A stretch of 64,000 bases of DNA from Ariolimax columbianus (GCA_036924085.1 JAVGWX010000013.1:41695893-41759892), one strand, 5' to 3'. Positions 10,548-20,968 are shown, numbered from the stretch's first letter. Notes: a model not told the origin generated them from the letters alone. Numbers and translations: made by a program.

Positions 10548-11222
10548 TCATTATTCTTCTTCGACATTCGTCATGAAAAGAACGCTGTGTCGCAGTTTAC
10601 CTCAATATCTGCGCCTTTCGGCCCGACACACCCGGTTTGAGCTGGCTTGTTTCTTCTTCTTCTTCTTCTCCGTTCGTTTTCAATCTCCCACTACCAAACC
10701 CTGAAATTGCTTAAGTAGCAGAATGTAGTCCAGAGAACGGAATGCATTGTGTCGTAGTTTACAGCTTGGCTGCGATATTTGCACCTTTCGGTCCAACACA
10801 TCCGACTTCTGCAAGCATTTTTTGAGTACCGGGTTAGCATTCCCACTTCGATCCCTTCTCCTTAGTCAGTCTGCCCTGCTGCAGCCTGTTATCCAGGATC
10901 ACCGCGTGGAGGTGTAGAAGGGTCTAGGCAGCTATGGTTCGCTGGCCCTGACACTAGCAGTCAGCTATGGGTCGCTGACCACTGCAGCTCATGCGCTGCT
11001 CAGCATCTTGATCCCAGCTGGCTTGTTTGATTAGCGCTTATGTCTTCCCACTGCGATGCCTATTCCCTGAGCCAGACTACACTAGTGCAGCCTACTTCCA
11101 TGGTCGCTGCGTGGAGGCGGACTAGGATCTCGTCCAGTTCTCGTTCGCTGACCCTGATGCCAGCAGCCAGCTATTAGTCGTTGGCAGATGTCAGCTCATT
11201 CGCCTGTGCTGCATGTTCAGCC
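10548..11222 (-). mobile_element. Family B copy (B1), interrupted by A3
   Basis: The 3' end lies on the left: cttcttcgacattcgtcatg, then gcgcctttcggcccgacaca. The rest resumes at 11016 (ccagactacactagtgcagc and tcgctgaccctgatgccagc). Family A sits in the middle, so A is the younger insertion. Confidence 0.8.
10653..11015 (-). mobile_element. Retroposon family A reference copy (A3) with perfect TSD
   Basis: Flanked by agctggcttgttt at 10640-10652 and 11016-11028, a perfect 13-bp target-site duplication that also joins the two halves of the surrounding family B copy. This fixes the element at 363 bp. On its own strand it starts gggatcaagatgctgagcag and ends gaacg plus (GAAGAA)n. The variable 13-bp duplication and A-rich tail indicate target-primed reverse transcription by a LINE. 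No ORF is present, so it is non-autonomous and SINE-like. A bipartite Pol III promoter is not convincing. Confidence 0.92.
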
Positions 11223-11253
11223 TTTTCTCGCTCCACCCCCTACAACTTTTACT

Positions 11254-11553
11254 TTACTTAGTCGCTCTTCTTCTACCGTGAGGTGTAGAGGTTTTCCAGA
11301 GAGAACGCCACACTGCTCTATCCGCCGTCTTTTTCCTGGCCTCTTTCCAATCCTCTCGATCACTTAAGGACTGTCGCATGTTGTTTTCCCAACGTACTTT
11401 GGGACGTCCTGGGGGTCTGCATCCTTGACTTTTCATCTCCCATGACTGCTTTGGTATCCGATCTTCTTCCATTCTACAGACATGTCCAAACCACTGTAGG
11501 TGGGACTGCTCCACTCGTGTCTGCATTTGAACTTCGACACCCCCTACAAACAA
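11254..11553 (-). pseudogene. LINE ORF2 C-terminal fragment
   Basis: The minus frame reads LQWFGHVCRMEEDRIPKQ, then GCRPPGRPKVRWENNMRQSL and EARKKTADRAVWRSL. This is the post-RT tail seen in many animal LINEs (WFGHVxRMxxxRIPK...GRPKxRW...AxDRxxW). No RT domain precedes it, so it is 5'-truncated. The frame is intact for 99 codons. Confidence 0.8.
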
Positions 11554-11640
11554 ACAAAAATCATTGGAGATTGTAATGCACGTATCGGGTCCAAACGAGA
11601 GAATGAAACCTACCTGGACAACTTCTCAGAAGTATTACAC
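11550..11640 (+). pseudogene. Possible LINE endonuclease scrap
   Basis: The plus frame contains KIIGDCNARIGSKRENETYL, which resembles the GDFNARIG block of apurinic-type LINE endonucleases. It is too short for certainty. Confidence 0.5.
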
Positions 11641-11682
11641 AGGTTCGATTGTTTACCTATAGGTAAAACGTCACATACGTCA

Positions 11683-11757
11683 TGTCGAGGGTTGAACTCG
11701 TGTCCCCTTGGTCAAACGAACAGCTCTCTAACCGCTTGCCCACCCGCACCTTAACTT
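11683..11757 (-). mobile_element. tRNA-derived SINE head
   Basis: The complement reads gtgggcaagcggttagagag (A-box-like) and 30-40 bases later cgagttcaaccctcgac (B box). No CCA end, and the sequence continues into SINE-like DNA, so a tRNA gene is less likely than a SINE. Confidence 0.6.
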
Positions 11758-11760
11758 CAC

Positions 11761-12280
11761 CATTTTAGCAAAAATGGTGACATTTTAAGAACATTTACGG
11801 TAGATTTTCCCTAAGACTACTATTCGTCGTTTACCGTCCAAATTGCTGGTCGGATTCTCTGGGGGAATTTAGAAGCAGATGTGACGTGAAACAATAGACT
11901 GATTTATGCGGTTGACACGAGCGCCTGTCTGGAAATAGACAACAGTTGTATGTCACGGTAAGCTGCGCTCTTGGTATTCACATTGTGGATTCCTGTAAGC
12001 TAGCGGGGTGGCTGAGCCGTTAGGAAAATGAGGCTCGAACTCCGATAAGGAGTTAGGTCTTCTTTTTGCTAGAGATAGATGCAATACAAATTTAGCTTGC
12101 ACACTGTGCAACTGCCTGTGAAACTTATTCGTCCGGTCAAAAAATTCTCACCAAAGTTCTACAGCAGTTAAGACAAAAATGCCTTAATTACATCTAGCGG
12201 CACCAGTCAAGGCCTTCGTTAGTAAAGAAGGCCATGCACCATCTGTCTTTAATGACGCACAGTCCGTGCAAGCTGTCTCT
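11761..12280. other. No gene; second weak tRNA-like head
   Basis: gcggggtggctgagccgtta at 12004 looks like an A box. The matching B box is degraded. The rest is ordinary sequence. Confidence 0.35.
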
Positions 12281-12300
12281 ACTGATTCATCTCTTGTATA
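12240..12300. repeat. Left outlier of the 27-28-bp minisatellite
   Basis: gtgcaagctgtctctactga and ttcatctcttgtataa match units at 14090-14120, but lie on the far side of the LINE fragment. Confidence 0.6.
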
Positions 12301-13655
12301 AATGAACAAAAAACGACACATACTATCTTCTCCCTATCAAACACACGGCAGCAAGTAAAACTCCAATTAAATGGAAAAGAGATACGGCTAGATGAGGCTC
12401 CAACCTTCTAAGGAGTTTCCTTAGACCGACGTCTTACCTGGAAAGCGCAAATTTTAAAGACCCAGTTGAGGGCGAGGCTGCGCATGTCCATCATGAAGAA
12501 ACTTGCTGGTACTGCTTGGGGTGCTGACGGAAACTCACTAAAGAAATTATATACAGGCAGAGTGAGACCAGTTTTGGAATACGGCATTACAGCTTGGTCC
12601 GCGGCATCCAAATCGAACTTTGACAAAATAGGGCGCACCCAGAACCAAGCAGCCCGTATCATAACAGGCGCCCTGATGTCCACCCAAATAAAAGACCTGG
12701 AAGCTATGACTGGGCTACAGCCAATGGAAGACCGCCGAGACTGCAGAATCCTACAGCAAGCGGAAAAATTCAAAAGAATCATGGACCACCCGATGCTTCA
12801 CAGACTAAATGGGTTGGGACACGGCAGACTAAAAAGTAAAAGTTTTACAGTCCAGGCAAAAGAAAAGATTAAAAACAATGCTGCACTCTTAAACGAAAAA
12901 AATAAAGCCAATACCAGTATGCTCCATCCCCTGCTTCTGGAAAGGAAGACCCTTACCTGATATTATATGCAATATCCCCAACATCGAAGACAAAAAGACA
13001 CATATTTATAAATTACATCAACCAAAATTTCCCACCAACAGCCTGGACGCACGCCTATACGGATGGCTCAGCCAAAGATGCCATTGGAAATGGAGGAGGA
13101 AGCATCACAATACAAATAAAAAGCAAAGTATACTCAGCAGCATTTGCCACTGGGAGACGCTGCAGCAACTTCAGTGCCATGAGGCAAGCAGCTGAAACCC
13201 TTATAGACCATAAGGAGCAGGCAGAAAAGCATGTGGTCATTTTCACAGATGGCCTCGCAGTGTTAATGGCGCTCAAGAACCGGCACAAAAATTAACTTTG
13301 TGCTCTTGCAGACTCGCTCGAGCGACTGTCCCAGTGCTTCAAAAAAAAAAAAAAGCACAGTCCAGTGGATACCAGCCTACTGTAGTATTCCAGGCAACGA
13401 GGAGGCAGACAGACTCGTCAGATAGACAGGAATGCTGCAGCGGAGTGATACAGAAATCACATACAATGAGACAAAAGCATTCATCAGGGCAACGTACAGA
13501 GCAAAATGGAAAAAAGACCACCCTGGCCACATAGAAAATGATGCCTACCATCAACTCTCCAGGCGAGACCAGGTGGTAATTCTCCAGCTACGCACAGGTC
13601 ACAACAGACTTAGATGCCATCTTTAGAACAAGTTCAAGATTGACACTACAGACCT
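12298..13655 (+). pseudogene. Jockey-like LINE: end of RT plus RNase H, degenerate
   Basis: Successive plus frames read NGKEIRLDEAPTF*GVSLDR, RRLTWKAQILKTQLRARLRM, GRVRPVLEYGITAWSAASKS and NQAARIITGALMSTQIKDLE. This is the thumb/connection part of a jockey-like RT, with one stop near 12409. RNase H follows: AYTDGSAKDAIGNGGGS (first Asp), FSAMRQAAETL (the family glutamate seems replaced), VIFTDGLAVLMALKN (second Asp), QWIPAYCSIPGNEEADRLV (last Asp), then LQLRTGHNRLRCHL. Several stops and frameshifts make it dead. It stops before the CxCG tail, exactly where the 27-28-bp minisatellite starts, and the same satellite motif lies just upstream at 12280-12300. Confidence 0.85.
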
Positions 13656-14600
13656 GACTCATCTCTTGTATAACTTCTTTACTGACTCATCTCTTGTATA
13701 ACCTCTTTACTGTCTCATCTCTTGTATAACTTCTTTACTGACTCATCTCTTGTATAACCTCTTTACTGACTCATCTCTTGTATAACCTCTTTACTGTCTC
13801 ATCTCTTGTTTAACCTATTTACTAACTCATCTCTTGTATAACCTCTTTACTGACTCATCTCTTGAATAACCTCTTTACTGACTTATCTCTTGTATAACCT
13901 CTTTACTGACTCATCTCTTGTATAACCTCTTTACTGACTCATCTCTTGAATAACCTCTTTACTGACTCATCTCTTGTATAACCTATTTACTGACTCATCT
14001 CTTGTATAACCTCTTTACTGACTCATCTCTTGTATAATCTCCTTACTGACTGAAAGTCTTTAAAATATCTTTACTGACTCACATTCTGTGCAAGCTCTTT
14101 ACTGACTCATCTCTTGTATAATCTCCATACTGACTGAAAGGTCATTAAAATATCTTTACTGACTCACATTCTTTAGCAAGACTTGATCTGTATAACCTTT
14201 TATACTGACTCACAATGTGTGCAATGTCTTTACTATTCAGTCTGTTATGTATACGCTTTTTACTGACTCTCACGCAGTCTGTTGTATACACACTCTTTAC
14301 TAACTCGCAGTATGTTATGTACACACTCTTTACTGACTCAATTTGTACAAAGTTTTAACTGATTCATAAACTGTACAACCTCTTTACTGACTCACATATT
14401 GTACACCAACTTTACAGACCCTAAGTGCGTACAACCTCTTTATTGACTCACATGCTGTACACAAACTTTACTGACCCTCAATCTGTACACCTTCTTTATT
14501 GACTCATTGACTGTACACCAAATTTACTGACCCCCGAATGTGTACAAAGTCTTGACTGATTCATGGACTGTACAAACTATCTTCACTGACTGACACGCAG
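13655..14600. repeat. 27-28-bp minisatellite, ~34 units
   Basis: The unit is ctgactcatctcttgtataa followed by cctcttta. Units are near-identical up to ~14060 and decay steadily to the right (tgtacaacctctttactgac forms), giving a gradient from young to old. Confidence 0.92.
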
Positions 14601-14940
14601 ATCTTTCTTATCGACTACCCCCATTCTCTATGTTAGTGACAACTTTCACAAGTGTTCGTCTGTCTTCACATATGTTATTTGACCGTCTCCTGAGAAAGTT
14701 CTCAGTCACAGCCACTCATTGTTCAGTTAAAAGACAACGCCTATTGTTTCACGCATACGATCACCTGTGTCAGCGTCACACAAAAAGTGCACATAATTCC
14801 TTCTCAAATTTCCATGTCAACCTAACTACGTGGTTAACTGAGCCGCTTCCTAATATATTTAAGCTAGGCTTACAGATAGAAAAAAATATGACCAAGCTTG
14901 TGGAAAACATATAAAATTATAATTTGCTAGGGGGATAAAA
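14600..14940. other. No gene seen
   Basis: A plus-strand open frame at 14630-14914 (94 codons) has no recognisable motif. Confidence 0.35.
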
Positions 14941-14944
14941 TGAT

Positions 14945-15200
14945 ACGATGGCTGGATCGTGTTCGTCGCCTGAAAATGGCTGCATTCCCAAATATATCCT
15001 TTACGGACGGCGGGTGGTAAGGGAATGGTCGGTCGGCCATAGTTGATGCTCAAGGATGTGTGTAAGCGTGACATGAAGACCCTGGGCATGAGTCTAGAAA
15101 TAAGGGAAGACAAAGTTGCAGACCGATCCAAGGGGAGATGTATCCTGAAGGGCTACCTCACGCTTTGTGAAGACAAACTCTTGTAACTCGGAGAAGTGAA
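14945..15200 (+). pseudogene. LINE ORF2 C-terminal fragment
   Basis: Plus frames read RRMENGCIPKYILYGRRVV and then LKDVCKRDMKTLGMSLEIR, EDKVADRSKGRCILKGYLTL. This is the CKRDMKxL...DRxxWR tail that follows the RT domain in a common invertebrate LINE clade. A frameshift and stop separate the halves. No RT core remains. Confidence 0.75.
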
Positions 15201-16202
15201 GCCACAACGCTGCAAATAGGAAGAAAACAAAAAAAGCTAAGTAGAGAGTGTTGTTTCCCACTAATAATAAAAATCTGTGCATAGGCATCTAAGGCCCGTT
15301 GCGCCGATCGACCACTATTATATTCAACTGTTCAGGCTTTGTCAGTGTATCGACCGGAATCCCTGCAGACTCCCCAAGTGGAGCCAAGTACTCCGATGAC
15401 TCGGGATGGGGGCAGCGAGGAGTGTGTGTTGGACCAATGTTTGTGTCGGGCTTTCTTTGTCTGTGACACCCTGTTTTTTTTTTCTCTTAGCGTTCCGCCC
15501 CTGAGGTCTTTGGATTGTGTCCACCTTCGGGTCAGCGTAACTCTTGCTGTGCTGATAATACGGGGTTGAGATAGGTATTGTGTGATCTGCAGTGGAGGGG
15601 GACAGGAGAAAGGCGGATTCATGAAGGCCCTTGAGTAATGATAACCTGGGCTGAATCCTGGGATACAGTCACACGGAACGTTTAACGCCATCAAGGACTG
15701 GTGTCCCACGGCTTAAGTCAGGCACATCCACAGCAAGATGCAGCACAACAAAGAGGATAACCGATTGAAAGCACATACATTCCACAGAATAAAGTCATTA
15801 ATACCACCTGGTGAATGAGTTGTCAGTTATAATCCCACTCCAAGATCTTATTATCATATAGTCAGTCATGACTGATAGGGGCTACTAACTAATAACTAAC
15901 GTTTGCAATAGCAGCGAATTATTACGGCATTTTCCAACCTGGTTAAGGGATTTATGGTGCTTGTGAAGACAAGTCGTTTGCCCTGATAGTCGGTACGGTG
16001 TGTGCAGACTTTTGAATTCAGCTCACGGTATATCAACTTCTTCAGCGTTCGTCCTGAAAAGAACTTTGTGAATGAATCAACAAAACACAAAGAAACGTTG
16101 TTGTTGGGGATGACCATGATGAGTATGTTTAAATGTTGAGTTGAACCTGAAACTATGAAGACACGAATAACTGTACTATTTAGTTAATCTCGTAAAGGTA
16201 TG

Positions 16203-16203
<1 letters not shown>
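15201..16203. other. About 1 kb without recognised features
   Basis: Antiparallel open frames at 15332-15709 show no known motif. cttcagcgttcgtcctgaaa near 16040 is a short piece of family B 3' end. Nothing else is supported. Confidence 0.4.

Positions 16204-16204
<1 letters not shown>

Positions 16205-16256
<52 letters not shown>
16205..16256. repeat. (CT)n microsatellite
   Basis: About 24 CT units, with a complementary GA-rich stretch 20 bases later. Confidence 0.9.
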
Positions 16257-16258
<2 letters not shown>

Positions 16259-16259
16259 T

Positions 16260-16880
16260 TCTCTCTGTGAGTGAGAGCGACTGAGAGAGATATTGATAAT
16301 GATGAGGATAATTTGTAGATCTACTATCTTTATCTTGATGATAACCCGTTCCTCAGTGTAGCTACGGGTCCCAACTTTGCCTCTAGCGGACCCTATCTTG
16401 GGTCACGGAAGTCCAATGCAAGGTAAGCCCTTCTCCAGAGGCGTCTCGGGTGTTGTTGTGTACAGCAAGGGAGTCTGACCAACGCATTGGAGGTCTTCAC
16501 CGTGGTCTGTGTTTTTACCTCGGGGCTACCAGATTCCTGTCCCCTTGCTCCATCGACCATCGTTTCATCGCAACAGATTGGATGAGCATAGCTTTTAGAG
16601 CAAGGAAATATAATAGAAACTGGTTGTATACAGACCCTGCAGAATCTTCTAAACCAGTATAAAGACGTTAAGTTAAGTTAAGTTAAGTTAACATGTGACC
16701 TGGCTGTCTATGTGTTGCCTTGTCTGCATATATTGCCACATCATTCACCAAGGACAGTTGGCGTATGTCAGAATTGTGGAGCTTTTATGTAGATTTACTG
16801 TAGAGTTCATTTACCATTTTTGCTCCTAATTAGAGCTTAACAATCTTGTTGTTGTTGTCCGAAGCTACTCGTGCTGATTT
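16260..16880. other. No gene; (TTAAG)5 run
   Basis: Five TTAAG units occur at ~16667-16691. aagggagtctgaccaacgca at 16467 resembles the complement of 31770-31800, a short shared repeat. No coding signal. Confidence 0.45.
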
Positions 16881-16884
16881 GATT

Positions 16885-17090
16885 TAACTCGTGATGACAT
16901 TTCTTTGGTAGCTGGTTACAGGGGCTCTTCTTACATCCCGAGGCGTAGTAGAGAAGGGTTGGGGGGGGGGGGGGTCCTCCTGCTGTAGTACAATGCGAAG
17001 TTCCTCAGGACGCTTTGCAAAATGGGGATTACAGTGTCCATCCCCACCTAGTTGGACAGGCTTTTGTGACACAGCCTATCTCCATGAGTA
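16885..17090 (-). mobile_element. Diverged family C copy
   Basis: cttcttacatcccgaggc, a short poly-G run, then agtgtccatccccacctagt align in order with the complement of the family C copy at 36160-36465. Confidence 0.55.
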
Positions 17091-17099
17091 CAAGCCTCG

Positions 17100-17426
17100 A
17101 TCGGTATGTTTCACCCTATCCTGATTTGAGAATTTGACTATGTCGTTTTCGAAACATTTGAACTGTTATGAAGGGGTAATCATTTAGAAAGACTGGTTTC
17201 ATTAGGAGCGCTGGTTTTTGTATACCATAAAAAACGAAAATTGTATACAACATGTATGTGGGCGAGAAGAAAACATTCACCTTTGGAACATGGTGATCTG
17301 CAGGCTATATACAAAATTTGAATTATTTTTGCTTAATTGGATGCTGAAATATTGCTTGTTAAACAGAGCAAACATTGTGAAACGCACTATAGTATAAATG
17401 TATTTGTTTTATTTTATTTTCGTCAG
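17100..17426 (+). other. Intron upstream of the TTC8-like exon
   Basis: No element is recognised here. The last ~25 bases before the exon are T-rich (tttgttttattttattttcg) and end in the CAG acceptor, as expected of a polypyrimidine tract. Confidence 0.5.
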
Positions 17427-17510
17427 GCGAGGTCATTTTTCCAAGCCTCATTTGTGATGGCTCCGCACCTGTATGAACCTCATTACAATTTTGCTGTTCT
17501 GGCAGACCAG
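17427..17510 (+). CDS. TTC8: Internal exon resembling TTC8/BBS8 (Bardet-Biedl syndrome 8 TPR protein)
   Basis: An 84-base (28-codon) open segment is preceded by a T-rich tract ending in cgtcag and followed by gtgagta, a textbook acceptor and donor that give phase 0 at both ends. It encodes a peptide with the run HLYEPHYNFAVLADQ. From memory this matches the C-terminal TPR region of TTC8, where vertebrates have APHMYEPHFNFATISDK just before GDLQ. TTC8 is a subunit of the BBSome, the coat complex that sorts membrane proteins into and out of cilia; this part lies in the last TPR repeats. The next exon should begin with a GDLQ-like sequence; neither it nor an upstream exon was found in the window, so the flanking introns are long and repeat-filled. 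This is the only host-gene exon I can support. A processed pseudogene is unlikely because both splice sites are present. The gene name rests on a short peptide match. Confidence 0.72.
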
Positions 17511-17522
17511 GTGAGTACACCG

Positions 17523-17715
17523 TGTTTGTCTATCCATGTCATGTCAGCCATCCCGTATTGCTAATGCGTGATAACATTTTCTTCTCCTTATTCTTCTTTG
17601 TCTTCGATTTTTTCTTCTTCTTCTTTGTATATCATTGGCTAAAGGCTAACAAAGAGCAAACGCTTTTAGCGCATGTCAGCCATCCCGTACTGTTAATGCG
17701 TGATATCATATCACA
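17523..17715 (+). repeat. Family H repeat, two partial copies
   Basis: catgtcagccatcccgta, then taatgcgtgat, occurs at ~17540 and again at ~17672, separated by a CTT-rich tract. The same sequence (ctgtactgttaatgcgggat) precedes a long CTT tract at ~29522. It starts 12 bases after the TTC8 splice donor. Confidence 0.65.
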
Positions 17716-18355
17716 TCTGGTTAACGAATTCCATTTCGCTTCTATAGTTCTTCATTAAGTTATCTTAGGTCAGCCACTCTTTCGATTTCTCAGAACGAGT
17801 GACTTGAAACAACTGCAACAGATCTAATAGAAGTCTCTAACACACCATCATCGACGGCAATGTCTGTCATAGCACTGAATTTACTATTGTTTTAACCCTA
17901 GGCGTAACGGGCAAATAAGTCAACGAGTACTAAAACTTGTCACTCTCTCCTCAACCTCAGCACGTTGGTATTGGGCCTATTTTATTTTGGCAGCAAGTCC
18001 ATATTGCGGGCTTGAAGAACATACTGGCAACTATGGTATCATATGAGCTTAGAGTCAGCAGACGCGTGAGAATGTTGTCGTGTAACAGACAATCAATATC
18101 TCTGTAGATTCTCTAGTACTGCTCATCGCCTCTGGGCTGTCTCACCTACAAATCCCAATGGTTTTCTTTTTGGAAGGTCAACACAGGCTACCAGGGAAGG
18201 CTGCGATGGAGTTGTCAACCTCAGTTGTGGGATAACTGTTGCCACTAAAACAACACTACGAACAGTTGGTCCAGGATTCATTATACCTGGAAAAGGGTGC
18301 CCATCTATACTCCATGAGTGAAAGCGAGGGACTTATGACTATAGGAGAAATACAG
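17716..18355. other. No gene seen
   Basis: I searched the plus strand for the following TTC8 exon (a GDLQ-like start) without success. No repeat is recognised. Confidence 0.4.
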
Positions 18356-18429
18356 CCCACACATACACACACACACACACGCACGCACGCACGCACACAC
18401 ACACATACACACACACACACACACACACG
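18356..18429. repeat. (AC)n microsatellite with a GCAC block
   Basis: Abuts the left end of the minus-strand mariner and has probably overwritten that element's outermost terminal bases. Confidence 0.9.
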
Positions 18430-19735
18430 GTAGCTTCAAAAATTTCCCGGAGTTAGTGGATTGTATAGAAATAAGTTACAATAGAATTATCTATACTACA
18501 TTTCCTTCAAAGTAGTTCCCTTCGGCAGCTACACACTTTTGCCAACATGCATACAGCTGCTGGAAACATTCGTGGAACCCATTCTTTGACACCTCTTTCA
18601 ACTGTCTTGTTGCATTGGTGATAACATCCTTGAATCGCTGTCCTTTCAGTGCCGATTTCAGTCGAGGGAACAAGAAAAAATCAGCTGGTACCAGGTCGAG
18701 AGAATATGGAGAATGTTCCATGGTAATCACATTATACGTTGTGAGGTACTGCTTCACCAGTAGGGATCGATGTGCTAGCGCATTGTCATGCAGCATAATA
18801 TAATCGTTTCTTATCCATTTTTCTGGTCGTTTTCTTCTGATTGCATTTCTTAGACGACGGAGGATATCAACGTACATTTCCTTGTTAACCGTTCGGCCTT
18901 CAGGAATGAAATCATGCTAGACAATACCCTGGAAATAAAACAAACTTCCAACATAATTTTCCTTTGCTCTAATCCAAACGAAATGTCTGTGTCCCGGAAG
19001 ATGTGGGATATTTCCATTCAGAGGGCTGACGTTTTGTCTGAGGATCTGAAAAAAAACAAAAAACACAAGGTCTCATCTCCTGTGATTATGTTGTTGAGAA
19101 ATTGCTATTTTGATTATTAGCCATTGTGATTAGGTCTCCTGCCAGTGTCAATCTCGTTTCTTTCTGTTCAGGAGATAACATTTTGGGGAACCATTTGTTG
19201 ACAAACACGGTGCATGTGCAGTTCATTGTGAAGAATACTGTGGCAACTTCTAACTGATATTTCAACCTTTGAGGCTATTTTCTCGACACTAAGTCTTCTG
19301 TCAGCACACACGACGTTTCAAACACGCTCAATGTTTTCATTGTTGATCGAGGTTGACGGTCATCCACTACGTGCATCATCATCGACACTAACATGCCCTC
19401 AGAAATGCTTGTGCCACTCAAATTATTGCGATTTCTTCATTGCCGTATCGCCATATGCTTTATTTTTGTGTCTCTGAGAGTGGCTTCTCAAGCAAAACAC
19501 AGAATTTGACATTTGTACGTTGTTCAGTCAAGGACATTTTCAACTGTGACGATGCGACGAGCACATCACACAAACAAAATTCTGTAACTTCTGTTCAAGA
19601 CTATATGTCAAGGTCACGTCTACCATGTTATTTCGTCAAGGTCACTACCAACTTATAAATATATATTTCCATAACATCATCTTTCATTCAAACACGAGTC
19701 GACTGTTCCGGGTACGTTTTGAAGCTGCCTCGTAT
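18430..19735 (-). mobile_element. Mariner-like transposon, ~1.3 kb, degenerate
   Basis: The left end ggtagcttcaaaaatttccc and the right end acgttttgaagctgcctcgt are imperfect inverted repeats. Length is the usual ~1.3 kb. On the minus strand from right to left, frames give NVVCADRRLSVEKIASKVEI, then SVRSCHSILHNELHMHRV, DPQTKRQPSEW, and the intact C-terminal frame below. Several stops and frameshifts make it inactive. Confidence 0.88.
18491..18877 (-). pseudogene. Mariner transposase C-terminal frame (129 codons)
   Basis: It carries the second catalytic block MLHDNALAHRSLLVKQYL and the third block HSPYSLDLVPADFFLFPRLK, both aspartates intact, then ALKGQRFKDVI and the QKCVAAEGNYFEG tail. The D-to-D spacing looks like the mariner D34D type. 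It is only the last third of the protein; the first catalytic aspartate (TGDE) and the DNA-binding region lie upstream in broken frames. Confidence 0.88.
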
Positions 19736-20330
19736 ATAGTAGCTGTGTTGCTTGGGATAGTTATGTAAGTCAACCAACCAATTGCCTTGCCCATCTTTCA
19801 CCTCTAAACCGTCTGTCTACATCTAACTCTTCCCTATCAATTCACCTATCCCTCTATTCATCTCTTCTGCCTCTAAACCCGCCATAATTCTTCTCTTCCC
19901 CCAGCCCGCCTACACTACTTCCCGCCCATCTCCTCACTCCTTTGTTCTGATAGCTGGACCGGGTGTATATGGAACTAACAGTATATCATGTCAGTATTTG
20001 CCGGTAACCAATATTCTTAGTGCAACCATATAATCATATGCCCATTACTCGAAGTGAATGACATAGCGGCTTGAAATAAGCTGCGTTGATTAAAAAAATC
20101 GGCCATTGAACGTTCATTGAAAATTTCAGCTCAATATGTTATTTCATTAACGAGTTAGTGATATTCACATACCTCATAAAGGGGACGACATTGAGATTTT
20201 AAATAAATTACATAAATCTAGAAATTAGCTATAGTATGTTCAATGTTTGATCTGTCGATCGTATGTTATGGCGTTTGTGACAAATATTTATGACGAATTA
20301 CTTTTCTCGCAGCCTAACTTTCCCTTTTTG
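19736..20330. other. No gene seen
   Basis: Ordinary AT-rich sequence. Confidence 0.4.
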
Positions 20331-20439
20331 TAGATGTGGAAGTCACGTGGTATAATGGTTGTGAGCTTGATTTACAATCTCGAAGTTCTAGGTTCTTCTT
20401 CTTCAGTCTCTTATTGTAAAAATGTTTATTTGCGTTCGC

Positions 20440-20668
20440 CTTATTTCTTTAATCCACAAGACGGTGTGTGTTGCACTGTGGTTTTTATTTTGCGCCTGTT
20501 GGCCCAGTGCATCCAACTTCAGCATGCATTTATGTAAGGGTCTGCTTCCTCCTGCATTTTCTAAGGGTTTTCTTCCCAGGGGTAACGGCCAGTGCTGTGA
20601 TGGGGATCGAACCCAGCATCTTCAGGTTTGTGAGCCGTGCCACTTAACCACTAGGCCACACCTTCCCC
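20440..20668 (-). mobile_element. tRNA-derived SINE
   Basis: The complement reads gtgtggcctagtggttaagt (A box) and ctgggttcgatccccatcac (B box). It then continues to gcatgctgaagttggatgca and ccaacaggcgcaaa, the same core found in families A and B (tgctgaagtcggatgtg ... accgaaaggtgcaaa). This is the clearest Pol III-type head in the window. Confidence 0.75.
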
Positions 20669-20681
20669 ATACGTTTTTGTC

Positions 20682-20968
20682 TTGAAAAGGATATTGTGAC
20701 AACGTGTTGTAGTTTACAGCGAGGCTGCGATATCTATGACGTTCGGCCCAAGACGTTCGATTTCAGCTGGCCTTTTTGGGATGCCGGATTTGCCTTCTCT
20801 CTGCCATCAATATCTCTTAGCCAGACTACACTAGTGACTGTTGCAGCCTGTTTCCAGGGCCGCCACTTGGAGTCAGAATTAGTAAGCTATGGTTCGCTGA
20901 CCCTGATGCAAGCAGCCAGCTAACAGTCAGTGGCTGCTGTCAACGCATTCACTGCTATATCTTCGTCC
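20682..20968 (-). mobile_element. Family B copy (B2)
   Basis: It contains ttacagcgaggctgcgata, agccagactacactagtgac and ggttcgctgaccctgatgca in family B order. It directly follows the tRNA-SINE. Confidence 0.75.

Noticed and set aside
11254..11553. Host gene encoding a WFGHV...GRPKVRW protein
   Set aside because: These motifs are the standard tail of LINE ORF2, not of a cellular protein.
11683..11757. Functional tRNA gene
   Set aside because: Same reasoning: head-like boxes only, no convincing cloverleaf ends.
15332..15709. 125-codon minus-strand ORF
   Set aside because: No recognisable domain, and overlapping frames are open on the other strand; composition is ordinary.
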